The notes under the pieces were generated by a model, which was given only the letters and a program-made list of their open reading frames with translations, did no database searches and was not told the origin of the DNA. Below, in pieces: positions 39,801 to 50,742 of a stretch of 64,000 nucleotides of DNA; position 1 is the first letter of the stretch, and every line of letters starts with the position of its first letter. The translations under genes and the position numbers were made by a program. The stretch is from Streblospio benedicti (taxonomy: Eukaryota; Annelida; Polychaeta; Spionida; Spionidae): contig CM032659.1 of NCBI GenBank assembly GCA_019095985.1, positions 23,642,385 to 23,706,384 on the forward strand. Direction: 5' to 3'.

Positions 39801-40381
39801 GTGTTATATAGTCTTACAATATGGTACGGTAGGTGAAATATTTGCCAGAAAAAGAGCAAGATTTGTATAATATTTAATCTGCATAAACAGGGGGGTGCGC
39901 TTAAAGGGGCAGGTGCGCTTATAAGAACAAATATGGTATTGGTTTATTACGTATCGTATTCCAAAAATGAAAAATAATTCAATCATGGCATGGCATGGCA
40001 AGTGGTATAAGCAGTCTCCACAACGGTTAATGAAATATAAATGGCTTAGGGACTTGTCACCACTAATTACAAAGGTTGGGTGACAGCCATTTGGTTTTGA
40101 TATACATGTAATGTGAAAAATGAAGCAATCCCCCAACCTGATGTACCAATACTAAAATACATAAATGATAACAATGCGTACATTGGCAAAAAATAGATAC
40201 ATAAACCCGGGTGGGGGGTCTCTACCCATAAGTAGGTACGGGTGTGCCTCCGCAGCCACAAATGTGGTACCCATCCATATACCAGCTATGAGCGGAAAAT
40301 ATGACCCATCTCTATACCACTTAATGAATGGACATAATATAGTTGTGTGTGTATGTGTGTGTGTGTGGGGGGGGGGTGTGC

Positions 40382-40448
<67 letters not shown>

Positions 40449-43400
40449 TATATTACAACATATCAAACAGAAAGAGTAAAAGCATCACTAGACTCACTGA
40501 TAATTATTCATTTTATTTGAACATGGCAAGAGCGGTTCGCCGAGTAGGGAACCCCCCAAAANNNNNNNNNNNNNNNNNNNNNNNNNNNNNNNNNNNNNNN
40601 NNNNNNNNNNNNNNNNNNNNNNNNNNNNNNNNNNNNNNNNNNNNNNNNNNNNNNNNNNNNNCTTTATTCAACCACTGATAAAAAAATGCGACTAGAACCC
40701 TAATCAGTGACATAGAAATAAATCCCTCAACAAGAGAACACATACCAAGCTACAAGACAATACAGGACTAGTCTACCAACCTTGATCCTCCAGTTACATC
40801 GTAGGCCAGGCTCATATGCCCCTTCATTGTAGCCTACGGTGGCAACAGATTCCATCTGCCCTGGCTCTAGATTGATGAAGCCTCCACATTGCACATCTCC
40901 AGGCCGGGCCCTCTCCACACCTTCACATAGGCGACCCCCGATACCGTCTGGGCACTTACAGCGAGCACAGTCGTTTGGATCCTGATATCCGCCATGGTCA
41001 CAGGATAATGCACTGTCACAAGTGCCTACAAAAACAAATTGGAGGCTTTTAGCAGCATATTGACAATGAATGATTGATATTTTTGTCCTTGTTTATGGTT
41101 TAGGTGTAGAAAAAATGATTTTGTGGCTCAGATAATAAGCCCCCGAACCTAACATTTTTATTTTTTTTTTTTGTTTTTTTTTTTTTTTTTTTTTGTAAAA
41201 AGTTTAAGCATATGGATTCAGAAAATATTTGTATGTGTATGGTTTTCTACACAAAATCCAATACATAATGGCTTCGTTCTAATAAGCGCAAAATGCGCTT
41301 ACAAAAACAAATTTCAGCAAAAAAAAAAAATAAGATAAATAATAAGCGCACCCCTTTGACCCCACAGAACATGATAACACAACACGCCCAGATGGTTATG
41401 TGGTAATCCGTATATGGAATAATACCGGCGTGTTATATAGTCTTACAAGATCGTACGGTAGATGAAATCTTTGCCAGAAAAAGAGCAAGATTTGTATAAT
41501 ATTTAATCTGCATAAACAGGGGGGGTGCGCTGAAAGGGGCAGGTGCGCTTATAAGAACAAATATGGTAATTGGTTTATTACGTGTCGTATTCCAAAAATG
41601 AAAAATAATTCAATCATGGCATGGCATGGCAAGTGGTATAGGTAGTCTCCACAATGGTTAATGAAATACGGCTATAAATGGCTTAGGGACTTGTCACCAC
41701 TAATTCATTGCAAAGGTTGGGGTGACAGCCATTTGGTTTTGATATACATGTAATGTGAAAATGGAGCAATCCCCAACTCCGATGTACCAAATGCTAAAAT
41801 ACATGAATGATAACAATGTGTAAATTTGCAAAAAAATGGGATACATGAATTATAAACATATTTCTGTTAAAATTACACCCTTCCCTTCAGTAAATTAAAA
41901 CTGTAAAAATGCTCTCCCTCCTTCTTCTCAACTTTGAAAATTACTATTACGCTCGAATCCGCATGCTCTAGTTTAACTAAATCCACCAGTTCCATATCTT
42001 TGCCATGGCCTTTATTTCATGCAGTGCTGTAAGTTCTACATTTTACCATTGCAATAGCGGTAGTTTATGGCCTTGACATCAAGAAAAGAGAGCTCTGATC
42101 GCTGGCCCATGGTCGACTGGTAGCGAGGGTCGCGGGCAGCAAGGACCACATCAGCACCAGGATAGTCAAGCTGTGGACAATGCAGGAAAGAGGTTGGATG
42201 AAATGTTTATAAGTTACATTCTAATAATTCAATTTTTTGCAAATGTTTTGACAATGTTTTGAGATCAAATGCCCGGCATAGGTCACTGACTAGTGCCTGG
42301 TTCTCTAGAAGGGCCCATTTTATTATTATGAACAGAAAATTGAATAACAAATTTCGCGTAGCATGAGATTAGTTTATGAAAATACATACCCATGGAGTAT
42401 AGTGCATCAAAGAGGAAAAGTCATAGGGCAGCCCGTAGTCTTCGTTCTCTATTTCTGTCCATTCAATAAAGTTCCACAGATACTCATCATCTATGATCTC
42501 TCTATGTACCTAAACAAGTCATGGGTTTATTGTTTGTGGATGATCCTACAAGCTTCCACGAAGTCAAATTACATTAGAGACTATTACATAAATGACCGAA
42601 CAAATTATGATGCAAACAGCTACAATAATATGAAAAGCATCATGCCCTAATAGTTTTCACCAACATACAGTATTATCATATCTACATATAAATATAAAAC
42701 GAATTAGTTCATGATGCAAATTTCATCATATTGCATTGCATCATATACAAACAAATATTATGCCATGCCCTATTTGATTATTTCTTTTTTTCAGGAACAC
42801 CTATTCTTTACTTACCTTGATAAATTTTGAGGCACCATGTCTCTGCTGTTCATGCCAGAGACCCAGTGCATGGCCCACTTCATGCAAGATGGTGCCAGGT
42901 GCTTGGAAACAACCATCACCGGTGTCAATATTAAGTAGTTGATCTCGCGTAGTGTCAATATATCCTATATATGACGCGCACCTGTCAGCAGTAAGTGATT
43001 CAAAGTTTTGAGTACTGAGACCCTTAATATTTTCGGTTGTATACAGTATGTTCTGTGTTGTCCTTTAAAGTTTAGAGTGAGGCACAGATTTTGATATTGA
43101 GGATTCTTTTTACAAGTCTATAGGGCTATATCCCTCGAGCTATATACCATGCCCATTGAAGCGATTCAAACCCGTACCAATACCATTAATTTATGGCACT
43201 TGTTCACTGAGAGCGTTATACAGTTCAGTCTGGGTAGCTGAGTGGTCTTAAATTCTTGGTGAATTAGTGGTGTAGTCCTTCAGGATTTGAATCGCGCCAG
43301 TGCCTATTGTTCCTCCATGTTTCAATTTGCACCAAAGTCTATTATTTACGATTTATATAAAAATTTCTACAGCTATTAAAAACTAAATGATATCTTAGAG

Positions 43401-44459
43401 CTATGAGAATAAGTGTTCACTCACCCTTTCCCATCGCTCCTAAACACCAGCCTTGAAATGGGCTTCACATTTTCTGCAGGCCACTTGACCGTCTCTGTGA
43501 AGCGTACACACGTCTCCTCCTCCCAAGTGGCCAGGCCGCGTCTGATCGCCGCCTGCTCTTTAGAAGCTGCAAACACAAACATCAGTTGGTTTGATGCGCC
43601 CCCCCCCCCCACTGAATCTGCCTATGCGAAGCTAATGGTGAGAGTTTTCAAAGGTAAAGAAAAGGCTTGACAGGCTCATGATGATGGCGACATCAGAGGT
43701 GTGGGAGCGAATGCTGAGTGTCTTTCATTGAACTACTAAATCAACCTGTTTGCTCCAAATTTCAAGCCTGATCACATTCAACTAACAATTATTGTTTAAA
43801 ACGGGAACAAGCAGAGCTCCAGTCTAGTCTTTGAAATGGTTGTGTACCTGCTTAGCAAACTCACTGTAATGAGCTTCCCATATGTGGTAATGTATGGGGA
43901 GCTGCCAAATCCTGCCTTTGAAATAGATTCAATTCCATGGAATTTTCTCTTCTCTCTGACACTATCATTTTGAAGTAGCTGCTGTAAACTCTCAAAAATG
44001 GCTTTGGCATCAGTCGGTGTGAGCAGAATATCAGGTCCAAAAGAGTCTTCATCCATCTGTCTTGCAAGAGAAATAGAGACATTTCCCGGAGGTTGCCCTT
44101 TGGCTGCCACTTTGAACATCTTTTCTTTCCACTCTTGTACCTCCTCATAGTCGTCACATGGCAGCCCTATACATTCCACATACTCCTTCTGAAACAGCAG
44201 AGAGTAAATAAGTAAAAAATGTTTGTCAAAAGAATTTTTGTATATCACTTTTGGTATTGCCAGACTTTTTAGTTACAGTTCTCTACTCAGTAATTCTTGA
44301 TACACATACCTCAGTTTCAGGAAGCAGAACTTGAGCCTCATATTTTGGCATTTCAGGGAGAAAATTTCTACTTCCGATTATGAGCCCTGCCCCAACAACC
44401 AAAAAGATCAATGATGTGCCAATCAAGACTGCAGTTAATGGAGACATCTGGCAGTGCAT
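33888..44459 (-). CDS. Astacin-family zinc metalloprotease with EGF, CUB, short Thr-rich linker and TSP1-like domain (gene 2)
   Basis: Paralog of the gene at 22734-31616, same 11-exon plan and phases. Exons on the minus strand: 44459-44310, 44188-43861, 43566-43425, 42981-42816, 42509-42390, 42170-42047, 41025-40781, 37507-37252, 35470-35275, 34474-34394, 33978-33888; 632 residues. Residues 9-30 form a hydrophobic signal or signal-anchor segment. Propeptide with a Cys pair (CIGLPC) and FGPDILLT (aspartate switch), ending REKRK near 128-132. Zinc motif [15 protein letters not shown] (His240, Glu241, His244, His250), Met-turn SLMHY (Met297, Tyr299), all four astacin cysteines. Then EGF, CUB, a 20-residue Thr/Pro linker, TSP1-like [11 protein letters not shown], Cys-rich tail. 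Start: an in-frame stop lies just upstream of ATG 44459. The exon ending 43861 uses GTTTGC because the better GTGAGT four bases upstream breaks the frame. Odd: RHGAS instead of RxDRD; the exon 7 region occurs twice around an assembly gap (second copy 39403-39159). Active enzyme expected; substrate unknown. Confidence 0.93.
34599..34806. mobile_element. MITE with about 70-bp inverted ends in an astacin gene 2 intron
   Basis: The left end TTGTGGCTATGG...CCACCATTTGA and the right end reverse complement TTGTGGCTACCGG...CCACCATTTGA match, and the repeat continues through ...TTAGAATGATTAAG. Total length is about 208 bp with an AT-rich centre and no coding capacity. It is probably a non-autonomous DNA transposon. 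Confidence 0.7.
35735..36860 (+). mobile_element. Penelope-like retroelement fragment (RT end plus GIY-YIG), broken
   Basis: Antisense insertion in an intron of astacin gene 2. Parts visible: the late part of a reverse transcriptase with the RYVDDT catalytic box near 35903-35925 and FLD motif near 36030; a basic linker; and a GIY-YIG-type endonuclease segment ([28 protein letters not shown]) at about 36480-36595. It lacks the first half of the RT, is a 5'-truncated copy with several breaks, and is not expected to be active. Family: Penelope-like elements carrying the C-terminal endonuclease. Confidence 0.8.
37529..37768. repeat. 240-bp direct repeat, first copy
   Basis: Nearly identical to 38094-38333 in the same orientation. 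Begins AAAAACAAACACAGTC and ends CACAATGTCCCC. It directly adjoins the acceptor of astacin gene 2 exon 37507-37252 (intronic). Confidence 0.85.
38094..38333. repeat. 240-bp direct repeat, second copy
   Basis: Two or so substitutions from 37529-37768. The pair brackets 325 bp of unrelated DNA. It could be a local duplication or the ends of a miniature terminal-repeat element. No primer site or TG...CA termini were seen to favour the latter. Confidence 0.85.
38522..38706. repeat. Two tandem copies of a 92-bp unit
   Basis: Units 38522-38611 and 38613-38706 share GTGGTATTCCCAGCCCTGG and CCTTTCTCATTTGAGTTTCA with few differences. No coding sense; intronic to astacin gene 2. Confidence 0.8.
39041..40202. 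repeat. Duplicated block, copy 1 (contains extra exon 7)
   Basis: Matches 40663-41850 over about 1.16 kb at high identity. The exon inside is unchanged, while flanks differ by small indels and substitutions. With the 100-N gap between the copies this most likely reflects two haplotypes joined in one scaffold, rather than a true exon duplication. Confidence 0.8.
39159..39403 (-). other. Second copy of astacin gene 2 exon 7 (EGF and start of CUB)
   Basis: Encodes the same residues as 41025-40781, from TCDSALSC through the Cys-rich EGF to RCNWRIK, with intact acceptor and donor. Including both copies in tandem would break phase (phase 1 in, phase 0 out), so only one can be used in the mRNA. Confidence 0.85.
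40381..40448. repeat. (TA)n microsatellite preceded by a GT/G tract
   Basis: About 30 TA repeats after a short GT-rich and G-rich run, close to the assembly gap. Such tracts often stop assembly. Confidence 0.9.
40562..40661. other. Assembly gap (100 N)
   Basis: Exactly 100 unknown bases, the usual placeholder for a gap of unknown size. It is flanked by two copies of the same 1.2-kb block. Confidence 0.99.
40663..41850. repeat. Duplicated block, copy 2 (exon 7 used in the gene model)
   Basis: Same block as 39041-40202, with an expanded poly-T run near 41161-41195. It continues without a break into the exon 6 side of astacin gene 2, so its exon 41025-40781 was chosen for the model. Confidence 0.8.
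43226..43340 (+). mobile_element. tRNA-derived SINE-like sequence
   Basis: GGGTAGCTGAGTGGTCTTAA resembles the A box region of tRNA-Leu, and GGATTTGAATCGC about 45 bases on resembles a B box. The spacing and a CCAGTGCC follow-on suit a SINE head. The 3' end was not defined. It lies in an intron of astacin gene 2, antisense to it. Confidence 0.5.
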
Positions 44460-45196
44460 TGGATCTCTATCTCTGCTTCATACTGCGGAAAACATAAAAA
44501 TTGCACACATGATTCGCATTTTAATGCTAGATCTAGCTGGCATTGGGTAAAACAAAAACCGTTGAATTCAGATAAAATATGATAACTTTATTTCAGATGT
44601 ATAACATACATCCATGTAAAATATAATTGTATACAAACATAAGTACATAGACGGTTTATTAAATACCGTTAAGAATACTGTTATTGGACAAATTGATCAA
44701 ATACAAACAACTTTCTAGTCCAACTATCACAACATTCGGAGGCAAAAGTAAAATATGAAGAATTTAAAATGCATGAGACAAGCAAATTGTTGCAGTTTTC
44801 AAGTTTTGTTTTAAAACTAAAGATAAAGACTAATCAGTCTTCATTTATTACTAGTGCTTAATGTTGTCAAGGGGACTTTAATTTTTAATATGCAATATTT
44901 TTCCTGCAATGGGGAGCAGACGGCCAGGTCACAATTTGTCAGTATTACTGGTTTCGACGGAACAGTGGGCCCAGAGCAGTGTGGATGGACCCATGAGTTT
45001 GCTCAATACCCAGGACCAGCCACCATTAATGACTAGCAGTTCCTTTACATTATGTGTGCCTTGGTGCGTGTGCATGGAGGCAAGGGAGGGGGCGGGGGTA
45101 ATAATACGAAATTATTGTGATTTTCAACAACAATGCAATGCTTTATTTTCAGTGTCAGTGAAAGACGGTCTAATTCAAATCACTCACACCACAGGG

Positions 45197-45340
45197 GCAA
45201 TCTAATTAGGTCTATAGACTAAAATATAAGCTAAACACTGAGGAACTCCTCCACGAAGTACGAAGTACTGAATATATTCTATATTCAGGCTGGTATTTGC
45301 CAATGTTTAGCTTATTTTAGTCTATAAATTGCCTCTGACT
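45197..45340. repeat. Short inverted repeat upstream of astacin gene 2
   Basis: GGCAATCTAAT...TATAGACTAAAATATAAGC on the left is mirrored by GCTTATTTTAGTCTATAAATTGCC on the right. Arms about 40 bp, centre about 65 bp. MITE-like. Confidence 0.6.
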
Positions 45341-46649
45341 CTGTGACTCACGCCACTGCCCTGGCACTGAGCCACTGAGTCTGACTCTCTGAGGCCAACG
45401 CCGTTGGCAATCGGTTGGCAACGGGATATCTATAGTTAACAAGGAGTTAAATTTTCATATTTACTAGTTAGTTGCTAAATTGTGGTAGTCGTAATGGTTA
45501 GAATTAGATCTACAACTTGTGTACATGTCAAGTACGGTTACTACGTCCTCCTTTGCTTTGTTATTGTAGCCATTATCAGTAATATCAATATATTAACGTA
45601 TATATTGATTGTAGAAAGCCTGCTAAAATCGATTTTTAATGCAGTACCTTACCATATCAATGTGGGGAAACATGTACTAGTCCGGCAGATAAACCCTGAA
45701 TTATAGCTGAACCTGGAATTGCGAGTTAAAGTTGTTTTCTCTGCTGATTATTCATGGTTAGGACCCCTATAATGATATTCAGGTGGGTGGCACTCTGCCA
45801 CCCTTGAGCATTTTTTATAAAATGGAAAATCCAATATGACCGCCATCTCGCTATACTATATTCATAAAAGTGGCATATCTCCTTTAATATTCAGCATAGA
45901 AACCGGATTTTGGTGTCAAATAATATATTTTTGACATCGAGAAATCCATTTACAGCACTTAAAAAAGAGGTAACTACTCAGTAAGTTATATAAAATCCAA
46001 TATGGCAGTCATCTCATTATACTATATTTATAAAAGTGGCATATCTTCTTAAGTAGTTTCTCTGCAACATCATACCAGTAACATTTTTCAGTTGATAATT
46101 TTTTTATCATTTTTGTTGCATGTAAAGATTATCATATTATGGTCATGAAAATTAACAAAAAAGACCCGTCACCCATGCTACTTGTGTTTCAAAATGGCCA
46201 CCAATTTGGCCTTCAAGCAAGCTCAAAGAGACATGGATTTAATCAACGATGTGTTTGCTCATGAATCGCCACCTGTGCCAACATCAATAATTTTTTGATA
46301 ATGGAGAAATAAGAATATGCAAGGGGGAAATCTACTCTGAAGAATCTATTGAAAGTTGAAATTGATATGTTGTCACGAAAATCAATTAATCACAATATTG
46401 CTATGATTGATGTCTTAGCATTGTTATGGGTAATTCATTGGCCATCCTGTGGGACAGTTTGTGTAATCATTCATAATTTCAAGAAATAGCTGCCACAAAT
46501 TTCCAGCTCAGAACAAATATCTTGTCTTTGACAGATATTATCTATGTCTAGGTCTAGGTATTTAATCTGCAGACTACCATAGAGGAGTATGATGCAGATG
46601 CGAGTGACTGGCTAGCTGGCTCTTGAATTCTGCCACAGAGCCATCCTCT

Positions 46650-49600
46650 GCTACTGAGGCAGGTTAAATGTTCCACTCTGGGATGGTGAGAGTGGTGAAC
46701 CAGTTGCAATGCTGTGTGGTGGAGCTTCGTTGGGGCTGTAGCTTCATGCTGTGAGCAGATTGTGTGCGTGTATCAAAGAAAGTGAGATTGATATCTTCTG
46801 GGCGAATGCCCACATAACCATGCAGCACCTTAAACATCAAATTCACTTGGGCATTCCTTCTTCTCTTCTCAAAGAGATCAAGATCAAGGTCTTGTAACAT
46901 GTTAGTAACCCTAGCACGAGGGTCATAATTGGCTGTCATCCATCTGCCAGCCCGTCTTTGAATTAGCTCCTACATAGAATTGTCCTTTTGGAGATACGGA
47001 TCCCAAATAGTGGCACAATACTCCAAAGCCAGATCGTATGAGGGATATGTAAGCTGGTTTTTTTCAGTCTCCGGAGGCAGCCTCAAGACAACTGTTAGCC
47101 TTCTTGGTTTTATTGGTATGATCACCCGGGTTCTATGTTGTTGAAAACCAAGACAACTGTTAGCCTTCATTTTGGTTATGGTATTGCTCAAGGTTAGTTG
47201 ATCACTTTGTGGTTAGCCTATGTTGCTGAAATCTTTATGCCCAAGTATGTGAAAGTCCACGTTTTCCAATCTTGTATTTTCTAAATAGGTACAAAATGGA
47301 CTAAAGGGTTAGATGGACCATTGCCAAAAAAGATGTATATAACATTTGTGGCATTAAATTGCATACCTGGTGTAAATACCTAAAGTCAGAGCTCGATAAA
47401 GGAATTACGACTTAAACAACCACATCACATTTGCAGTTGAACCTGATCGTCAAATTTATAGATCTGATTGTATATCAGACAGTCATCAGCAAAACATCTG
47501 CATTTAGTACCTGGATCTAATACTGATGGCAAGTCATTGATGAATAATAAAAGAGTAGAGGTCCCAAGACTGTCCCTTGTGGCAAAGCAGATGTTTCAGG
47601 TGCCTCATCAGAACTACTACCCTCTATAATCACTATGCGTACGCCCTGAAAGGAAGGCATCTATTCATGTATGTATTCTGCCTTGGATACCATACATTCT
47701 GAGTATTGGCATGAGCCGCTTGTGGGGAACTTCTTCGAATGCCTTGCTGAAATCTAGCACTGCTATGTCTACATGGGCACCCTTGGCTCTGAGACTGAAC
47801 AAGTCCTGTATTGTGGCAAAGAGCTGTGTTTCAAACGAAAAACGAGACCTGAACCCATGCTGCAACCTGGTCAGTAAGTTGAATGGAATAGATTCATTGG
47901 GTTTCTTTTGTGCTATGACAACATTTATTTTTGAAAAACCCACACATTTTATACCTTAGCAAATATTTTCGACCTTGTCTGTCAGACAGTCTTTTTCAAG
48001 CTGACGTCACACAGGATGGCAGGATGTGACGTCGGGAAGTAGGTCCACAACCTATTTCAGTTTCAATGACACTTTATATCAACAAAAGATTGGTACTGCA
48101 ATGGGCAGTCCTGTCTCCCCAATAGTGGCCAATTTGTTCATGGAACACCTAGAACAAATAGCCATAGCCACAGCAGAATTAGACATTAAACCCATATAGT
48201 GGAAACGATATGTGGATGATGTATTGGCTAAGATTCCCATAGACTTCATACTCACCTCAACCAAATAGACTTCACACACAGTATTGTTTTCACACATGAA
48301 TGTATGGACAACAACAGCATACCTTTCCTGGACACGCTCATCTCTGTAAAAGAAGATGGCCACTTGAAGACAAGAGTTTACAGGAAGAGCACCCATACGA
48401 ACCAATACCTTAACTTTAATTCACATCACCCTACCATACACAAGTTAGGAGTTGTGAGGACATTACTGGATAGAGCAGAGGTCATAGTATCCGAGGAAAA
48501 GGATAGGGAAACTGAGGTGAATACCATCACAGAGGCTCTCAGTATCTGTAACTACCCCAAGTGGACGTTTCAGGAGGTAAAACGCATGAAGGCGTCAAGT
48601 CAGAAGAGCAAAGGGAAGAAAACTAGTGATGCTAATCGAGCCAAATCCAGAGGTATGGTAGTCATCCCGTATATCAAAGGACTATCAGAGAGGATGGCTA
48701 GAACACTCAGAGACCATAACATCAGTACTGCCTTTAAACCATACAAGACCCTGAGAAACATTTTGGTCCACCCAAAGGACAAAATCAAGCCGAAAGATAT
48801 ATGTGGTTGTGTGTATAAGATTGGGTGCAGAAACTGTGACAGTGTGTACATCGGTGAAACAGGGAGGAAACTAGGTACTCGTGTGGCAAAACATCAAAAG
48901 GATCTTGAAGAACATACCAACAGTGGAGTACGCACCAGAGCCACCCGTTTGTCATCTGCAAGTGACTTGCACAAATCCGCCATCACGGATCACATGGCCA
49001 ATATGAATCATATCCCCTGACTGGGACAACACGAAGCCTATCAGTCGTGACTCCAACACTAGAGACAGACAGATCCGGGAAGCGATCGCTATAAGGAAAA
49101 CGAAAAGGACAGCCCCCCCTCCCCCCCCGACACTGAACTACTTCCCGACGTCACATCCTGCCATCCTGTGTGGCGTCAGCTTGAAAAGACTGTCTGACAG
49201 ACAAGGTCGAAAATATTTGCTAAGGTATAAAATGTGTGGGTTTTTCAAAAATAAATGTTGTCATATGGCCAGTAAGTTGTATTGGTCCAAGTGAGCTCCT
49301 ATATGGCTACATATGATGTGCTCTAATTGTTTAAAGGAGACACGCGTGAGGCTCACTGGTCGATAATTTACTGCCATACAGGTAGTACATGTCTTTAAGA
49401 TAGGAGACATTTGAGTTGACCAAGCTGAAGGGAGACGTCCAGTGTCCAATGATTGGCAAAATGTTTTTGGTAAGCATTGTGGCTAAGATTGGAACCAATT
49501 CCTTTAAAATTCGACAGGTGATCTAGTCGGGTTCTGATGCCTTGCTGGGGTTAATTACAGCAAGCAATTTCGTTTATGATTTTAGCATTAAAGCTGTGTC
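46650..49600 (-). mobile_element. Non-LTR retrotransposon (CR1/Jockey-like LINE) reverse transcriptase remnant
   Basis: Minus-strand reverse transcriptase blocks in order: PDQITCRILK near 49525, VNYRPVSLT near 49360, LQHGFRSRFSFETQL near 47860, VLDFSKAFEEVPHKRL near 47750, QGTVLGPLL and a FADD catalytic box near 47490-47580, LEYCATIWDPY near 47020, and the C-terminal tail near 46664-46939. The endonuclease domain and ORF1 were not seen, so the copy is 5'-truncated. Several frame breaks separate the blocks, so it is dead. It is split by the element at 47882-49269. Confidence 0.8.
47882..49269 (+). mobile_element. Penelope-like element with GIY-YIG domain inserted in the LINE, broken
   Basis: The second half of a Penelope-type reverse transcriptase (MGSPVSPIVANLFMEHLE near 48105, RYVDDV near 48208, FLDT near 48325), then a 238-codon stretch ending in a GIY-YIG endonuclease (CGCVYKIGC, CDSVYIGETGRKLGTRVAKH). 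About 120 bp near the left end (from about 47920) recurs inverted at the right end (49138-49262), a terminal arrangement known for this family. The 10-bp CAGTAAGTTG at both sides (47872-47881 and 49270-49279) is a probable target duplication and marks the LINE as older. The RT first half is missing and there are a few breaks, so it is a fossil. Confidence 0.85.
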
Positions 49601-50742
49601 TAGATCAGGGAGATCTAAGAATGCTAGTAGAGTGCACAAATTAGGTATGAATACACCATTGCCACCACAAAAAGCTGTATTGGATGTTGTTGAAAATAAG
49701 ATCCAACTTATAACCTTATAAATCCTCTGTGCACAGATTTATGCAGTGATCCTGAATTTCATGAAAACTTGAAAAGTAAAACATTAGTCATCACAGGAAC
49801 ATCATAAACTCCATTGAGATCAATAATGGTGTTGTTTTTGATATGGAACATGATACAACACATGAAGAAGCAGACATTATAATGATCAACAGCTACTTCT
49901 ACTTGTGGAAACAGATTTTCAGTTGCAAACACAATACTTAAGTTTCAATGCTGATTATTAATTATTGCATTTTAGGTAATCTACTGAGTAGTTCCTCATC
50001 TTAAGTGCTGAAAATGGATTTTTGATGTCAGAAACAATTCATTTGATACCAAAATCAGGTTTCTGTGTTGATTAATAAAGGATATATGCCACTTTTTATG
50101 AATACAGTATAGCGAGATGGCGGCCATATTGGATTTTAGGTAACTTACAGAGAAGTTCTTTTCTTCCTAAGTGCTGAATATGGATTTTTTGGTGTCAGAA
50201 ATATATTATCTGACACCAAAAAATAGGTTTCTCTGTTGAATAATAAAGGAGATATGTCACTTTTATGAATATTGTATAAAAAGATGGTGGCCATATTGGA
50301 TTTTAGGTAACTGTCTGAGTAATTACCTCTTCATGAGTGCTGAAAATGTATTTCTCGATGTCAGAAACATATTATTTGATACTAAAATCAGGTTTCTATG
50401 TTGAATATTAAAGGAGAAATGCCACTTTCATGAAAATAGTATAGTGAGATGGCGGCCATATTGGATTTTCCATTTTTAAAAAAAATGCTCAGGGTGGCAG
50501 AGTGCCACCCACCTGAATATCATTATAGGGGTCCTAATCATGAAAAATCAGCAGAGAAAAAAACTTTAACTCGCAATTCCAGGCATCCCATGTCATCTGC
50601 CGGATATACACGTGTATATCACATTTTGTAAATCTTCTTGTTATGCAGCTGTACTGAAGTATTTACAGTGCTACTGTTGTTATATTTCATTAAGTCAAAT
50701 TCATCTCAATAAAATCTCTAACTTTATTTTTTATTTTTCAAG

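Larger units (their letters stand above)
45681..50605. mobile_element. Foldback-type element with tandem-repeat inverted ends, enclosing other elements
   Basis: The left end TCCGGCAGAT (45681) and right end ATCTGCCGGA (50605) begin inverted arms that continue with CCTGGAATTGCGAGTTAAAG and the segment GGTGGGTGGCACTCTGCCACCC, seen reversed at the right. Inside them the left arm has about two and the right arm three copies of a unit of about 163 bp carrying GCCATATTGGATTTT and AAGTGGCATATCTCC type blocks. Arms are therefore at least 370 bp. The interior (46.6-49.6 kb) is filled by a LINE interrupted by a Penelope-like element. No transposase was found, so it is non-autonomous, or its own core was replaced. 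Target duplications were not resolved. Confidence 0.75.

Noticed and set aside
40343-40743. Open frames crossing the N gap
   Set aside because: Their length comes from unknown bases and the TA microsatellite.
44854-45205. Open frames considered as a first exon of the C1q gene
   Set aside because: No signal peptide and no donor in a matching phase could be shown.
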